In this document: positions 1 to 5,591 of the stretch, one piece after another
How positions within the stretch are numbered: the first letter of the stretch is position 1
How the letters are laid out: every line of letters starts with the position of its first letter
Source of the DNA: an uncultured Anaerotruncus sp.
GTDB lineage: Bacteria; Bacillota; Clostridia; Oscillospirales; Ruminococcaceae
Assembly: GCA_910586875.1 (NCBI GenBank)
Contig: CAJUJI010000167.1
Location: forward strand, 1 to 5,591
Length of the DNA: 5,591 nt
Direction of reading: 5' to 3'
Translations under genes and position numbers: made by a program
The notes under the pieces: generated by a model
Seen by the model: the letters and a program-made list of their open reading frames with translations, nothing else
The model's database searches: none
Told to the model about the DNA's origin: nothing

Positions 1-76
1 GCAAATAAGTATGGTGTGCGAGAACACAAATAGCAAAAATAAATCTGAGAATATCTAATTTATAAGCCTTATTCAA
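1..76 (-). CDS. N-terminus of an acyltransferase-3 (OafA-like) membrane protein, cut by the window edge
   Basis: Partial gene of 25 codons starting at TTG (76-74) and running off the left edge. It carries LDILRFIFAICVLAHH at residues 8-21 plus flanks. This is a hydrophobic first helix with an Arg at its start and a His pair at its end, the typical opening of acyltransferase-3 family proteins, which move acetyl or other acyl groups onto surface polysaccharides, peptidoglycan or antibiotics at the membrane. The start is TTG because GAGAGGA (90-84) lies 7 nt upstream, an in-frame TAA sits two codons before it, and no ATG or GTG occurs before the edge that would keep the motif. It begins 18 nt after the stop of the NeuB-like gene, so it belongs to the same operon. 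The family call rests on only 25 residues; another multi-pass membrane protein is possible. Confidence 0.68.
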   Translation of the reverse strand, partial: MNKAYKLDILRFIFAICVLAHHTYL

Positions 77-83
77 TGATTAT

Positions 84-90
84 TCCTCTC
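84..90 (-). promoter_or_regulatory. Shine-Dalgarno site of the acyltransferase-like gene
   Basis: GAGAGGA read on the minus strand, 7 nt before the TTG at 76-74. It is the main support for a gene that starts here with a rare start codon and is too short in the window to be found by length. Confidence 0.65.
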
Positions 91-94
91 TATT

Positions 95-1135
95 TCACAC
101 GATTAACTGTAGATCCTCTTTCTTAATCATCTCATCCACAGTAAGATCCCGCTTCAAGCGCATACCAATAATCTTTTCCAAACACTCTGGCGGTAGACCC
201 GTCCCTGGGCGTTTACAATCCAAGTCATCTCTTGTCAAAATCGTCCCTGCACATAGATTATGGGCGGCCACAACACTGCGACGAATATTTTTTCTTTGTT
301 CAATCTCTCCCTGCGCAATCACGCGCTTCTCTGTCCCCATTGCTGTAAAGACATTTCGGCTATTTTCTACTAGCTGCTTCATTTCCTCTGGCTCCATTGC
401 CATTTTGTTATCCCATCCGGGTGCGGTCTTATTCAAAGTAAAGTGCTTTTCAATTACACAAACCCCCAATGCAACCGCTGCGGTAGAAACTTCTACTCCT
501 GGAGAATGATCAGAAAGTCCGATAGGACACTCTGGGAATTGTCTACGTAGTGTATGAATATTGTTCAGGTTAATTGTCTCGATTTTAGGTGGGTATTCTG
601 CCACGCAATGCAACAAACACACCTGATGATTGCCAATTGCATAAATAGTTTCTAGGGCTTTTTCTATTTCTTCTATCTCTGCCATCCCAGTAGATAAAAT
701 AATCGGTCGCATTTTTTTTGCAACATATTTTAAAAAGGGATAATTATTCAGATCCATAGAAGCAATTTTAATATAAGGCACTTTACAGATATCCGCTAAA
801 AAATCGACCTCCTGCTTAGAGTATGGCGTCGATGAAAAGCTAATATCTAATTCTTTACAGTATTCATAAGCTTCCCAAAGTTGGCTTTCCGAAAAGGAGA
901 AGCGATCCACCATCCGTTTGGCAATCGGGTTTGCTTCATAAACGGATCTTGAGTAAAGCGTGTCAGAAGTCCATGATTGGAACTTCACACAATTACAGCC
1001 ACTTTCCTTCGCAGCACAGATCATCTGTTTTGCTTTTTGCATATTACCATTGTGGTTTGTCCCCATCTCTGCAATGATATAAGGCTGTCCAAAATCACTT
1101 AATAAACTCGTATCGCCTAACACTATGGATGCCAT
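95..1135 (-). CDS. NeuB/SpsE-family PEP-condensing synthase (N-acetylneuraminate synthase-like)
   Basis: 346 aa, the usual NeuB length. The family condenses phosphoenolpyruvate with the open-chain aldehyde of an N-acetylhexosamine to make nonulosonic acids (sialic, legionaminic, pseudaminic). Residues about 15-265 form the TIM barrel and 285-346 the SAF (antifreeze-like) domain. Visible motifs: IIAEMGTNHNG (20-30, with E23), VKFQ (K51), STP (102-104), KIASMDLNN (123-131), LSTGMA (147-152), LLHC (174-177), SDHS with H210, and EKHF with H231. H210 and H231 are 21 residues apart, as in the metal-binding pair of meningococcal NeuB. KRPG (308-311) supplies the SAF arginine, R309. The start at ATG 1135 follows GGGGAGG by 7 nt; the in-frame ATG at 1183 would overlap the preceding SDR gene and precedes the conserved N-terminus. 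Oddities: the catalytic Glu of NeuB aligns with D128, and GPDH is GWDN (240-243). The family is secure; the substrate is not, and no neuA or neuC is in the window. Confidence 0.85.
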   Translation of the reverse strand: MASIVLGDTSLLSDFGQPYIIAEMGTNHNGNMQKAKQMICAAKESGCNCVKFQSWTSDTLYSRSVYEANPIAKRMVDRFSFSESQLWEAYEYCKELDISFSSTPYSKQEVDFLADICKVPYIKIASMDLNNYPFLKYVAKKMRPIILSTGMAEIEEIEKALETIYAIGNHQVCLLHCVAEYPPKIETINLNNIHTLRRQFPECPIGLSDHSPGVEVSTAAVALGVCVIEKHFTLNKTAPGWDNKMAMEPEEMKQLVENSRNVFTAMGTEKRVIAQGEIEQRKNIRRSVVAAHNLCAGTILTRDDLDCKRPGTGLPPECLEKIIGMRLKRDLTVDEMIKKEDLQLIV

Positions 1136-1142
1136 TTTATTT

Positions 1143-1149
1143 CCTCCCC
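1143..1149 (-). promoter_or_regulatory. Shine-Dalgarno site of the NeuB-like gene
   Basis: GGGGAGG on the minus strand, 7 nt before ATG 1135-1133, in the 19-nt gap after the SDR stop codon. It decides the start in favour of 1135 over the in-frame upstream ATG at 1183. Confidence 0.8.
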
Positions 1150-1154
1150 AACGA

Positions 1155-1910
1155 TTAAAAATCCGTTCTTCCTCCATCAACAACCAAAACCGAACCGGTT
1201 ATATAGGACGCTTCATCCGTTGCAAGGAACCGTATTGCCTGTGCAATTTCTTCAGGTTGTGCACCTCGCTTTAATGCCGTACGCCCTAGCACTTCAGCCA
1301 TTTGTTGCTCTGTACGCGTTTGGTCCATATCGGTGTGTACTGTGCCAGGAGCTATAGCATTAACACGTATCCCATAAGGCGCATATTCTTTCGAAAGTTG
1401 CTTTGTTGCATAAATTATTGCAGCTTTGCTTGCTCCATAAGCTAAATTTCCAGGACAGATTTCCATTCCACTAACCGAAGCAAGATTCACAATGCTTCCT
1501 CGCCGTTTTCTTATCATTACCTTTGCGATGGTTTGAATAATCTGAAGTTGTGCAAAAAAATTAACGTCAAAGAGCTGTCGTATTTTTGATATGGGCATCA
1601 TATTTAATACTGTGCCGTAAGAAACAGCTGCATTATTTACTAGGATATCAACCGGCACCTTTTCCTTGACAATCTTGTGAAGCTCACCAGCGACTGCATC
1701 CTCATCCGCTAAATCGAAGTAGACCGGTTTTACCCAAACTCCACACTGCTCTGCTAAATGCTGCAATTTCGTTTCAAATACAGGATCTAACGTTCTTGCA
1801 CATGCCCATATATTAGCGCCGCTTCTTGCAAACAATTCAACCGTCGCCCAACCAATTCCTCTGCGCGCGCCGGTAATAATCACACTCTTCCCCTGTAATT
1901 GTTTTTCCAT
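1155..1910 (-). CDS. SDR-family NAD(P)H-dependent oxidoreductase, FabG-like
   Basis: 251 aa, a classical single-domain short-chain dehydrogenase/reductase. Rossmann motif TGARRGIG at 13-20, NNAA at 92-95 (the usual NNAG with Ala at the last place), catalytic tetrad N117, S145, Y158 and K162 (YGASK 158-162), PGTVHTDM at 188-195, and the C-terminal FabG-type ending GSVLVVDGG (239-247). Arginines at 16, 17 and 39 favour NADPH over NADH (inference). It resembles 3-oxoacyl-ACP reductases, so a 3-oxoacyl group on ACP or CoA is a reasonable substrate, but SDRs in surface-sugar loci also reduce keto-sugars or aldehydes, and sequence alone does not decide. The start at ATG 1910 has AGAAGGA 7 nt upstream; an upstream in-frame start at 1955 would overlap the LuxC-like gene and adds 15 residues before the conserved N-terminus. 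It lies 31 nt after the LuxC-like stop and 19 nt before the NeuB-like start. Confidence 0.9.
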   Translation of the reverse strand: MEKQLQGKSVIITGARRGIGWATVELFARSGANIWACARTLDPVFETKLQHLAEQCGVWVKPVYFDLADEDAVAGELHKIVKEKVPVDILVNNAAVSYGTVLNMMPISKIRQLFDVNFFAQLQIIQTIAKVMIRKRRGSIVNLASVSGMEICPGNLAYGASKAAIIYATKQLSKEYAPYGIRVNAIAPGTVHTDMDQTRTEQQMAEVLGRTALKRGAQPEEIAQAIRFLATDEASYITGSVLVVDGGRTDF

Positions 1911-1917
1911 CAAACCA

Positions 1918-1924
1918 TCCTTCT
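1918..1924 (-). promoter_or_regulatory. Shine-Dalgarno site of the SDR gene
   Basis: AGAAGGA on the minus strand, 7 nt before ATG 1910-1908, within the 31-nt gap after the LuxC-like gene. It supports the 251-residue form. Confidence 0.75.
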
Positions 1925-1941
1925 GTTTATCAATTGCGAAA

Positions 1942-3123
1942 TTATTGTAGCGCAACTATGCGCGAAAGACTCCGGATGATATCATAACCGTCCCAAATAA
2001 TTCCAATGTCCATTGCTTTTCCAAAGGGTACAATCCTATCTACCCCCATTAGTTGGTTCTGTAGCACGATCTCACATATTTTCTCTGGCTGAACCCCAAA
2101 ATAGGTGACTGTTTGATATTTTCCATTGATATATGTAGCAAGCTGTGAAAGATCTTCCAGGTCAAACTCATAAAAGTAGCCGCATTGACCGCGTAGCTCG
2201 CTTGTATCCTGTGGAAGCTCTTTGAGGGAAGCCACCATCAATAGGTTATCTTTCCTCCGGATGCCGGAAAGATATGGCAAACAGATCACATCCCTGCATA
2301 GTTGTACATATTTATTAACAGAAGACGCAGCCTGTAAGGTATACCGTCTTTGAGCCTCCCTGAAAACCGCCTTCCAAAAACGCTCTTTTGCTTTTAAAGA
2401 TTCATTATACCAAAAAATAATCTGAGGAGAAGAGCAAGCATTTTGATCCATTAAATAAGTATCATTATAAAACCCTTCTACCTGTTGTATAAAAACTTTA
2501 TCCTCTGACGTAAGAACCGCTTGTCCATCTATTACTGCTACAGAATATCTATCTGCAAAGCATAGATCAACACAACGCGGTTTAGAAGGCATCCGACGGA
2601 TGGCATCTATTGCTGCATCTCCACCCCAGATAATACGCACATCTGCCATTTTGCTAAAAAAAGCAGTTGCTTCATTATCAGAGGATGGATAAGAAAGGAA
2701 GGTTGTTCGGTTGCGCAGTTCTACAAACTCTTTCCTTTCTAGTATCCTCCAGATTGTCTCACAAATCACTGTAATCTGTGGAAACTTTTTTGATGGTATC
2801 CGTACAATATTCCCATTGCCAGATAGCAAAGAAAATAAAAAAGAAAATGCAAAATTGACTGGAATATTGGAAGGTGTAATGTGAAAAGCAAGTCCTCTAC
2901 CCAATCTTTTTTCCATATTTCCAAAACGCTGCTTTAGTTGCAGAATATTGGCCTTTCTGCACCAAAAAGCAAGCGCTGTAATATCCGGAAAATGGATATT
3001 ATTTTTATCCTTTAACAGCTCCTGGGAAAGAGCCTGACAAAATGCACATGCAATATCGCTATATGGTTCAAAAGGGAGTGAAACAGGCTCTGTACTACCA
3101 AACAAATATTCAATGCTTTTCAT
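1942..3123 (-). CDS. LuxC-like acyl-CoA / acyl-protein reductase
   Basis: 393 aa from ATG 3123, within the usual range of the LuxC family, a branch of the aldehyde dehydrogenase superfamily. LuxC takes an acyl group on its catalytic cysteine (from acyl-CoA or from acylated LuxE) and reduces it with NADPH to an aldehyde in the cytoplasm. Visible signs: SNIPVNFAFSF (85-95) and SGNGNIVRIPSKKF (101-114), the family form of the cofactor-binding loops; IIWGGD (164-169); and MDQNACSSP (225-233) with candidate nucleophile C230. The C-terminal TYFG and VDRIVPFGKAMDI (about 345-375) are also typical. The start overlaps the LuxE-like gene by 14 nt; in-frame ATG 3168 and GTG 3204 would lengthen the overlap without adding conserved sequence. 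AGGGGGTG (3142-3135) serves as ribosome site. No luxA, luxB or luxD is nearby, so the aldehyde is for biosynthesis, not light (inference). The chain length of the substrate cannot be read from the sequence. Confidence 0.87.
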   Translation of the reverse strand: MKSIEYLFGSTEPVSLPFEPYSDIACAFCQALSQELLKDKNNIHFPDITALAFWCRKANILQLKQRFGNMEKRLGRGLAFHITPSNIPVNFAFSFLFSLLSGNGNIVRIPSKKFPQITVICETIWRILERKEFVELRNRTTFLSYPSSDNEATAFFSKMADVRIIWGGDAAIDAIRRMPSKPRCVDLCFADRYSVAVIDGQAVLTSEDKVFIQQVEGFYNDTYLMDQNACSSPQIIFWYNESLKAKERFWKAVFREAQRRYTLQAASSVNKYVQLCRDVICLPYLSGIRRKDNLLMVASLKELPQDTSELRGQCGYFYEFDLEDLSQLATYINGKYQTVTYFGVQPEKICEIVLQNQLMGVDRIVPFGKAMDIGIIWDGYDIIRSLSRIVALQ

Positions 3124-4156
3124 AAGTATCGCTACACCCCCTAATCTCCGCTCCTTGGATACGTCCATGTACTTTAAAGTATTTCCCCATCCTTCCACAA
3201 GCACAGTCGTCTTCTCCTAACAATTCCCCCTCATCTTCACTAAGTAGGATATGACCCGGATAGCTAGTAGGTAGTAAGGAACTTAATTTAATCAGTCCTC
3301 GTTCACCAATTCCAGCAACTGACAAATCCTGATGCCGTAGAATCTCAATATCAGAAAAAACAGAGGCATGTAAATGCCCACATTCACATTCCATAAAAAT
3401 CGATCCTGTCTGCTCTACCATCCCATAGTAATTTAGTACTTTATCCAGGCTTGTCACTTCTTTTAAACTCGCACGAAAAATGTTTTCATCCACAGCAGAG
3501 TCTAATAGTTTTTTCCATCCTCCTCCATGTATAAGCACCCCTTTGAGCGGTAAACACCGCCTCTGTCTTTTTAATGCCTGATAAAAATACTCCCAGACCA
3601 TGAAGGTAAAACCAAACATCAGCACTTCCTGACCTGCATACTTTTCACAAAAAGTATCTAACACATTCCAATTAAGCTGCATATTTTCATCCAAAGCATA
3701 GGACATATCCCGTCCCAGCATAGAAAATCCCAAAATTCCTGCTCCACGGGCTGAAAACATACTGCGATCTTTTAGAACTGCACTAGAATCGAGCACCAGC
3801 ATTGGCAATCGTGTTTTACCAGTAAAGTTCGATACAATTTTAGAAAGTACCTTCGTTTGACGCGCGGACGTTTCACGATCCAAATAAATACGGGATACTG
3901 CTTGTCCGCTTGTTCCCGAAGAGGTCATTGTTTTTATAACCCTATCCTCGGCCACACTACGTAAAGTATATTGCTTAAATAACCGCACTGGCAATGGCGG
4001 ATTTTCCCCTAAATGCTCACATAGCCTGCGATAGGGCTCACAATTTGCTTGATGATGTACTCCCAGATCTGAAAGTACTTTTTGATAAAGTTTTTTCTTT
4101 TCTTCTGCACTTAAGGAATAAGGTGAGATTTGTAAGATTTGCTCATAATCTATCAT
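3110..4156 (-). CDS. LuxE-like acyl-protein synthetase (LuxE/PaaK-type adenylating enzyme)
   Basis: 348 aa. LuxE activates a carboxylic acid with ATP to an acyl-AMP, takes the acyl group onto its own cysteine, and passes it to LuxC. Visible motifs: the nucleotide-binding loop TSSGTSG (78-84), LIHGGGWKK (208-216), YGMVEQTGS (244-252; the equivalent of YGxTE in ANL enzymes), a Cys pair C257/C259 and another C318/C320, KVHGR (328-332), and the C-terminal AEIRGCSD (336-343). Luminous-bacteria LuxE is acylated on a cysteine very close to the C-terminus; C341, eight residues from the end, is the matching candidate. It is therefore full-length and likely active. ATG 4156 overlaps the preceding ligase gene by 14 nt, with GGAG (4170-4167) 10 nt upstream, and its own end overlaps the LuxC-like start by 14 nt. 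The pair is almost certainly co-translated as a carboxylate reductase complex. Confidence 0.88.
   Translation of the reverse strand: MIDYEQILQISPYSLSAEEKKKLYQKVLSDLGVHHQANCEPYRRLCEHLGENPPLPVRLFKQYTLRSVAEDRVIKTMTSSGTSGQAVSRIYLDRETSARQTKVLSKIVSNFTGKTRLPMLVLDSSAVLKDRSMFSARGAGILGFSMLGRDMSYALDENMQLNWNVLDTFCEKYAGQEVLMFGFTFMVWEYFYQALKRQRRCLPLKGVLIHGGGWKKLLDSAVDENIFRASLKEVTSLDKVLNYYGMVEQTGSIFMECECGHLHASVFSDIEILRHQDLSVAGIGERGLIKLSSLLPTSYPGHILLSEDEGELLGEDDCACGRMGKYFKVHGRIQGAEIRGCSDTYEKH
3135..3142 (-). promoter_or_regulatory. Shine-Dalgarno site of the LuxC-like gene, inside the LuxE-like coding end
   Basis: AGGGGGTG on the minus strand, one mismatch from AGGAGGTG, 11 nt before ATG 3123. The same bases are codons for R339, G340 and part of C341 of the LuxE-like protein, so the ribosome site lies within the codons of the presumed acyl-carrying motif. 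The spacing is somewhat long. Confidence 0.6.
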
Positions 4157-5552
4157 AGGTATCTAACTCCGAATAGAGTATTTTTCCCGATTCACTACGC
4201 GGGAGCTTTTCAATCGTAATAACTTTAAAACCACCATGAGAAATCAATGTATGTTCGTTAAGATATTTCATAGCCCTTTCTGCCATATAAGGAGCCGTAA
4301 CAAATACTTTTAAACAATCATCTATTCCTGTACAGGCACATTCTATTTCTTCTTTTTTCAGAAGTCCTTCTACCTCATCTAAATTGACACGGTTCCCGAA
4401 AATTTTTAAGAAGCGTTTTTTTCTTCCAACTATGTAATAAAAACCATCCTGATCTCGCTTTGCAATATCTCCTGTTTGTAATACACCATGGTTTTCGTCC
4501 TCTTTTGACAGGTCAAAGCGGTTCTCTGCATAACCTAATGTAACATTGTCGCCATAATAGACCAACTCACCAGTTACATCGGGTACATCAATTTCATTAC
4601 CATTGACATCTAGCAAGCCGAATCGTCCTCCAGGAATTGCAATTCCTATACTGCCAGCTTTATCCTGAGCATGTTCAAATGGTAACCAGGACATCCGTGC
4701 AGTAGCTTCTGTTTGTCCGTACATTGCGATAAATTTCATATCACGTTTTGCACAAAGCGTAGAAAATTCCATACAAAGGTCTGCGGGAAGTTTTCCTCCA
4801 GCCTGGGTGAGGTATCGCAAATTCGGTAGTTCCATCCGCTCAAAATGCAATTTTTTCAGCATCTCATAAATATAAGGAACACCTCCAAAGGTTGTTGCCT
4901 GCTGTTCTTTTAACTGATTCCAGAAACTCTTGTCCATCAATGTAGCCTCTGTTAGAATCTCACTTGCCCCCGCTGCAAGATGCGTATTCAGGATAGAAAG
5001 TCCATAGGTATAATTCATTGGCATTGTAGAAATAGCCCTATCATTTCTACTGATTCCAAGGTAAGAAATAATCGCTTCGGTGTTACTTTGGAGGTTCCGA
5101 TAGGATTGCCGTACAAACTTTGGGCTTCCTGTACTGCCTGATGTTGTAAGAAGCAATCCTAACCCTGGAAAAAGTGAGCAATCCTGCACATATTTCGTAG
5201 CTATCAATGTATATTCCCTAAACTGAAAAATACTTTCACCAGGAATCATTTGCGCTTTATTTGTTGGCACCCAGCAAAACTTAGGGTGGTAATTTTTAAG
5301 CAGTTCTAGAAAAAGCGCTGGGTCTATGGATGCACTCAATAAGGCTGGAACAATTCGATGACGCATACAGCCAACATAACCCACAACTGATTCCATATTG
5401 TTACAACATAAAATAAATATCAAACAGCGTTCCTCTATTATATTCGCAAATAAATCACTAGAATCCAAAAGTGCCTTATAGCTGAAATAGGAACTATCCT
5501 CTAAAATTAAAGCTGTTTGATCTGAAAATTGATCCAAATGGTCAAAAAACAA
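4143..5552 (-). CDS. AMP-binding (ANL superfamily) acyl-acid ligase
   Basis: 469 aa, a little short for acyl-CoA/acyl-ACP synthetases or NRPS-type adenylation domains (usually about 500 or more). It activates a carboxylic acid as acyl-AMP and loads it on CoA or a carrier-protein thiol. Core motifs in order: TTSGSTGSPK (136-145, P-loop), MPMNYTYG (177-184), FGGVPYIYEML (222-232), YGQTEAT (278-284), TGD (360-362), the hinge region GRKKR (376-380), GNRVNLDEVE (386-395), and the C-terminal SGK with catalytic Lys457. All key residues are present, so it should be active. The start is TTG 5552-5550: a full AAGGAGG lies 9 nt upstream, an in-frame TAA closes the frame 12 codons before it, and no ATG or GTG lies between. 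It overlaps the LuxE-like gene by 14 nt. The substrate is unknown; the P-loop and C-terminus also fit DltA/NRPS-like stand-alone adenylation enzymes that load an ACP, but no ACP is in the window. Confidence 0.86.
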   Translation of the reverse strand: MFFDHLDQFSDQTALILEDSSYFSYKALLDSSDLFANIIEERCLIFILCCNNMESVVGYVGCMRHRIVPALLSASIDPALFLELLKNYHPKFCWVPTNKAQMIPGESIFQFREYTLIATKYVQDCSLFPGLGLLLTTSGSTGSPKFVRQSYRNLQSNTEAIISYLGISRNDRAISTMPMNYTYGLSILNTHLAAGASEILTEATLMDKSFWNQLKEQQATTFGGVPYIYEMLKKLHFERMELPNLRYLTQAGGKLPADLCMEFSTLCAKRDMKFIAMYGQTEATARMSWLPFEHAQDKAGSIGIAIPGGRFGLLDVNGNEIDVPDVTGELVYYGDNVTLGYAENRFDLSKEDENHGVLQTGDIAKRDQDGFYYIVGRKKRFLKIFGNRVNLDEVEGLLKKEEIECACTGIDDCLKVFVTAPYMAERAMKYLNEHTLISHGGFKVITIEKLPRSESGKILYSELDTYDRL

Positions 5553-5561
5553 CGGTTGGAT

Positions 5562-5568
5562 CCTCCTT
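5562..5568 (-). promoter_or_regulatory. Strong Shine-Dalgarno site of the ligase gene
   Basis: AAGGAGG on the minus strand, 9 nt before TTG 5552-5550. It fixes a TTG start for the first gene of the window. Confidence 0.8.
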
Positions 5569-5572
5569 TTCC

Positions 5573-5588
5573 TTATCTTAAAAAGTTA
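5573..5588 (-). other. Stops in all three minus-strand frames upstream of the ligase gene
   Basis: TAA triplets at 5588-5586, 5580-5578 and 5575-5573 occupy the three minus-strand frames. Any co-directional gene upstream must therefore end here, leaving at most about 20-35 nt before the ligase start. That would be compatible with a continuing operon, but the window ends at 5591 and neither a promoter nor the upstream gene can be seen. Confidence 0.6.
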
Positions 5589-5591
5589 TAT

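Noticed and set aside
77..94. Terminator after the NeuB-like gene
   Set aside because: The 18-nt gap holds no inverted repeat, only a ribosome site for the next gene.
712..719. Eight-base A tract in the NeuB-like gene (minus strand) as a phase-variation switch
   Set aside because: It simply encodes Ala-Lys-Lys-Met, the frame is intact, and similar A or T runs occur elsewhere in this AT-rich window; nothing singles it out.
1136..1183. Longer NeuB-like reading starting at 1183
   Set aside because: It would overlap the SDR coding end by 29 nt and add 16 non-conserved residues; GGGGAGG sits correctly before ATG 1135.
1911..1955. Longer SDR reading starting at 1955
   Set aside because: It would run into the LuxC-like coding end and add 15 non-conserved residues; AGAAGGA is well placed before ATG 1910, and 251 aa is normal for the family.
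3124..3204. Longer LuxC-like reading from GTG 3204 or ATG 3168
   Set aside because: The extra residues are out-of-frame readthrough of the LuxE-like C-terminal region, which is conserved in its own frame (RGCSD), and no well-spaced ribosome site precedes either start.
1942..4156. Bioluminescence operon
   Set aside because: No luxA/luxB luciferase subunits or luxD thioesterase are in the window, and the neighbours are NeuB-like and acyltransferase-3 genes.
1..5591. Plus-strand genes, tRNA/rRNA, CRISPR arrays, insertion sequences or direct repeats
   Set aside because: The minus-strand genes fill the window almost end to end with intact conserved motifs, and I saw no repeat array, transposase signature or RNA gene on either strand.
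5553..5591. Acyl carrier protein gene upstream of the ligase
   Set aside because: It is expected from the biochemistry, but the 39 nt available carry stops in all three minus-strand frames and no recognisable ACP sequence.

Overview
The window is a single, tightly packed operon fragment. Everything supported in it is read from the minus strand, so transcription runs from position 5591 towards position 1. The DNA is moderately AT-rich. Strong AGGAGG-type Shine-Dalgarno sites precede the genes, two starts look like TTG, and the protein families all fit a low-to-moderate GC Gram-positive (Firmicutes/Clostridia-like) bacterium. This assignment rests on style and is not a firm taxonomic call.

Order in the direction of transcription: (1) an ANL-superfamily AMP-binding acyl/aryl-acid ligase, 5552-4143; (2) a LuxE-like acyl-protein synthetase, 4156-3110; (3) a LuxC-like acyl-CoA/acyl-protein reductase, 3123-1942; (4) a FabG-like short-chain dehydrogenase/reductase, 1910-1155; (5) a NeuB/SpsE-family PEP-condensing synthase with a C-terminal SAF domain, 1135-95; (6) the first 25 codons of a TTG-initiated, probably acyltransferase-3 (OafA-like) membrane protein, 76 to beyond 1. 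Genes 1/2 and 2/3 each overlap by exactly 14 nt. The later junctions are 31, 19 and 18 nt. No gap exceeds 40 nt, and there is no terminator or internal promoter that I can support. No promoter is visible because only 39 nt lie upstream of the first start. Stops in all three minus-strand frames there mean that any earlier gene, for example an acyl carrier protein, must end by position 5573.

What the genes could do together (inference): the ligase activates a carboxylic acid. LuxE and LuxC form the two-component carboxylate-to-aldehyde reductase known from luminous bacteria, here without luciferase (LuxAB) or the LuxD thioesterase. The SDR could reduce a 3-oxo group or a carbonyl. The NeuB-like enzyme condenses phosphoenolpyruvate with an aldehyde. 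NeuB enzymes use the aldehyde form of a sugar, so a cassette that makes an aldehyde immediately upstream of a divergent NeuB-like synthase raises the possibility of an unusual 2-keto-3-deoxy acid, or of an acyl-modified nonulosonate-like component. The acyltransferase-3 gene that follows suits a cell-surface glycan or glycolipid locus. No NeuA (CMP-transferase) or NeuC (epimerase) is present in the window, so a standard sialic acid pathway is not shown.
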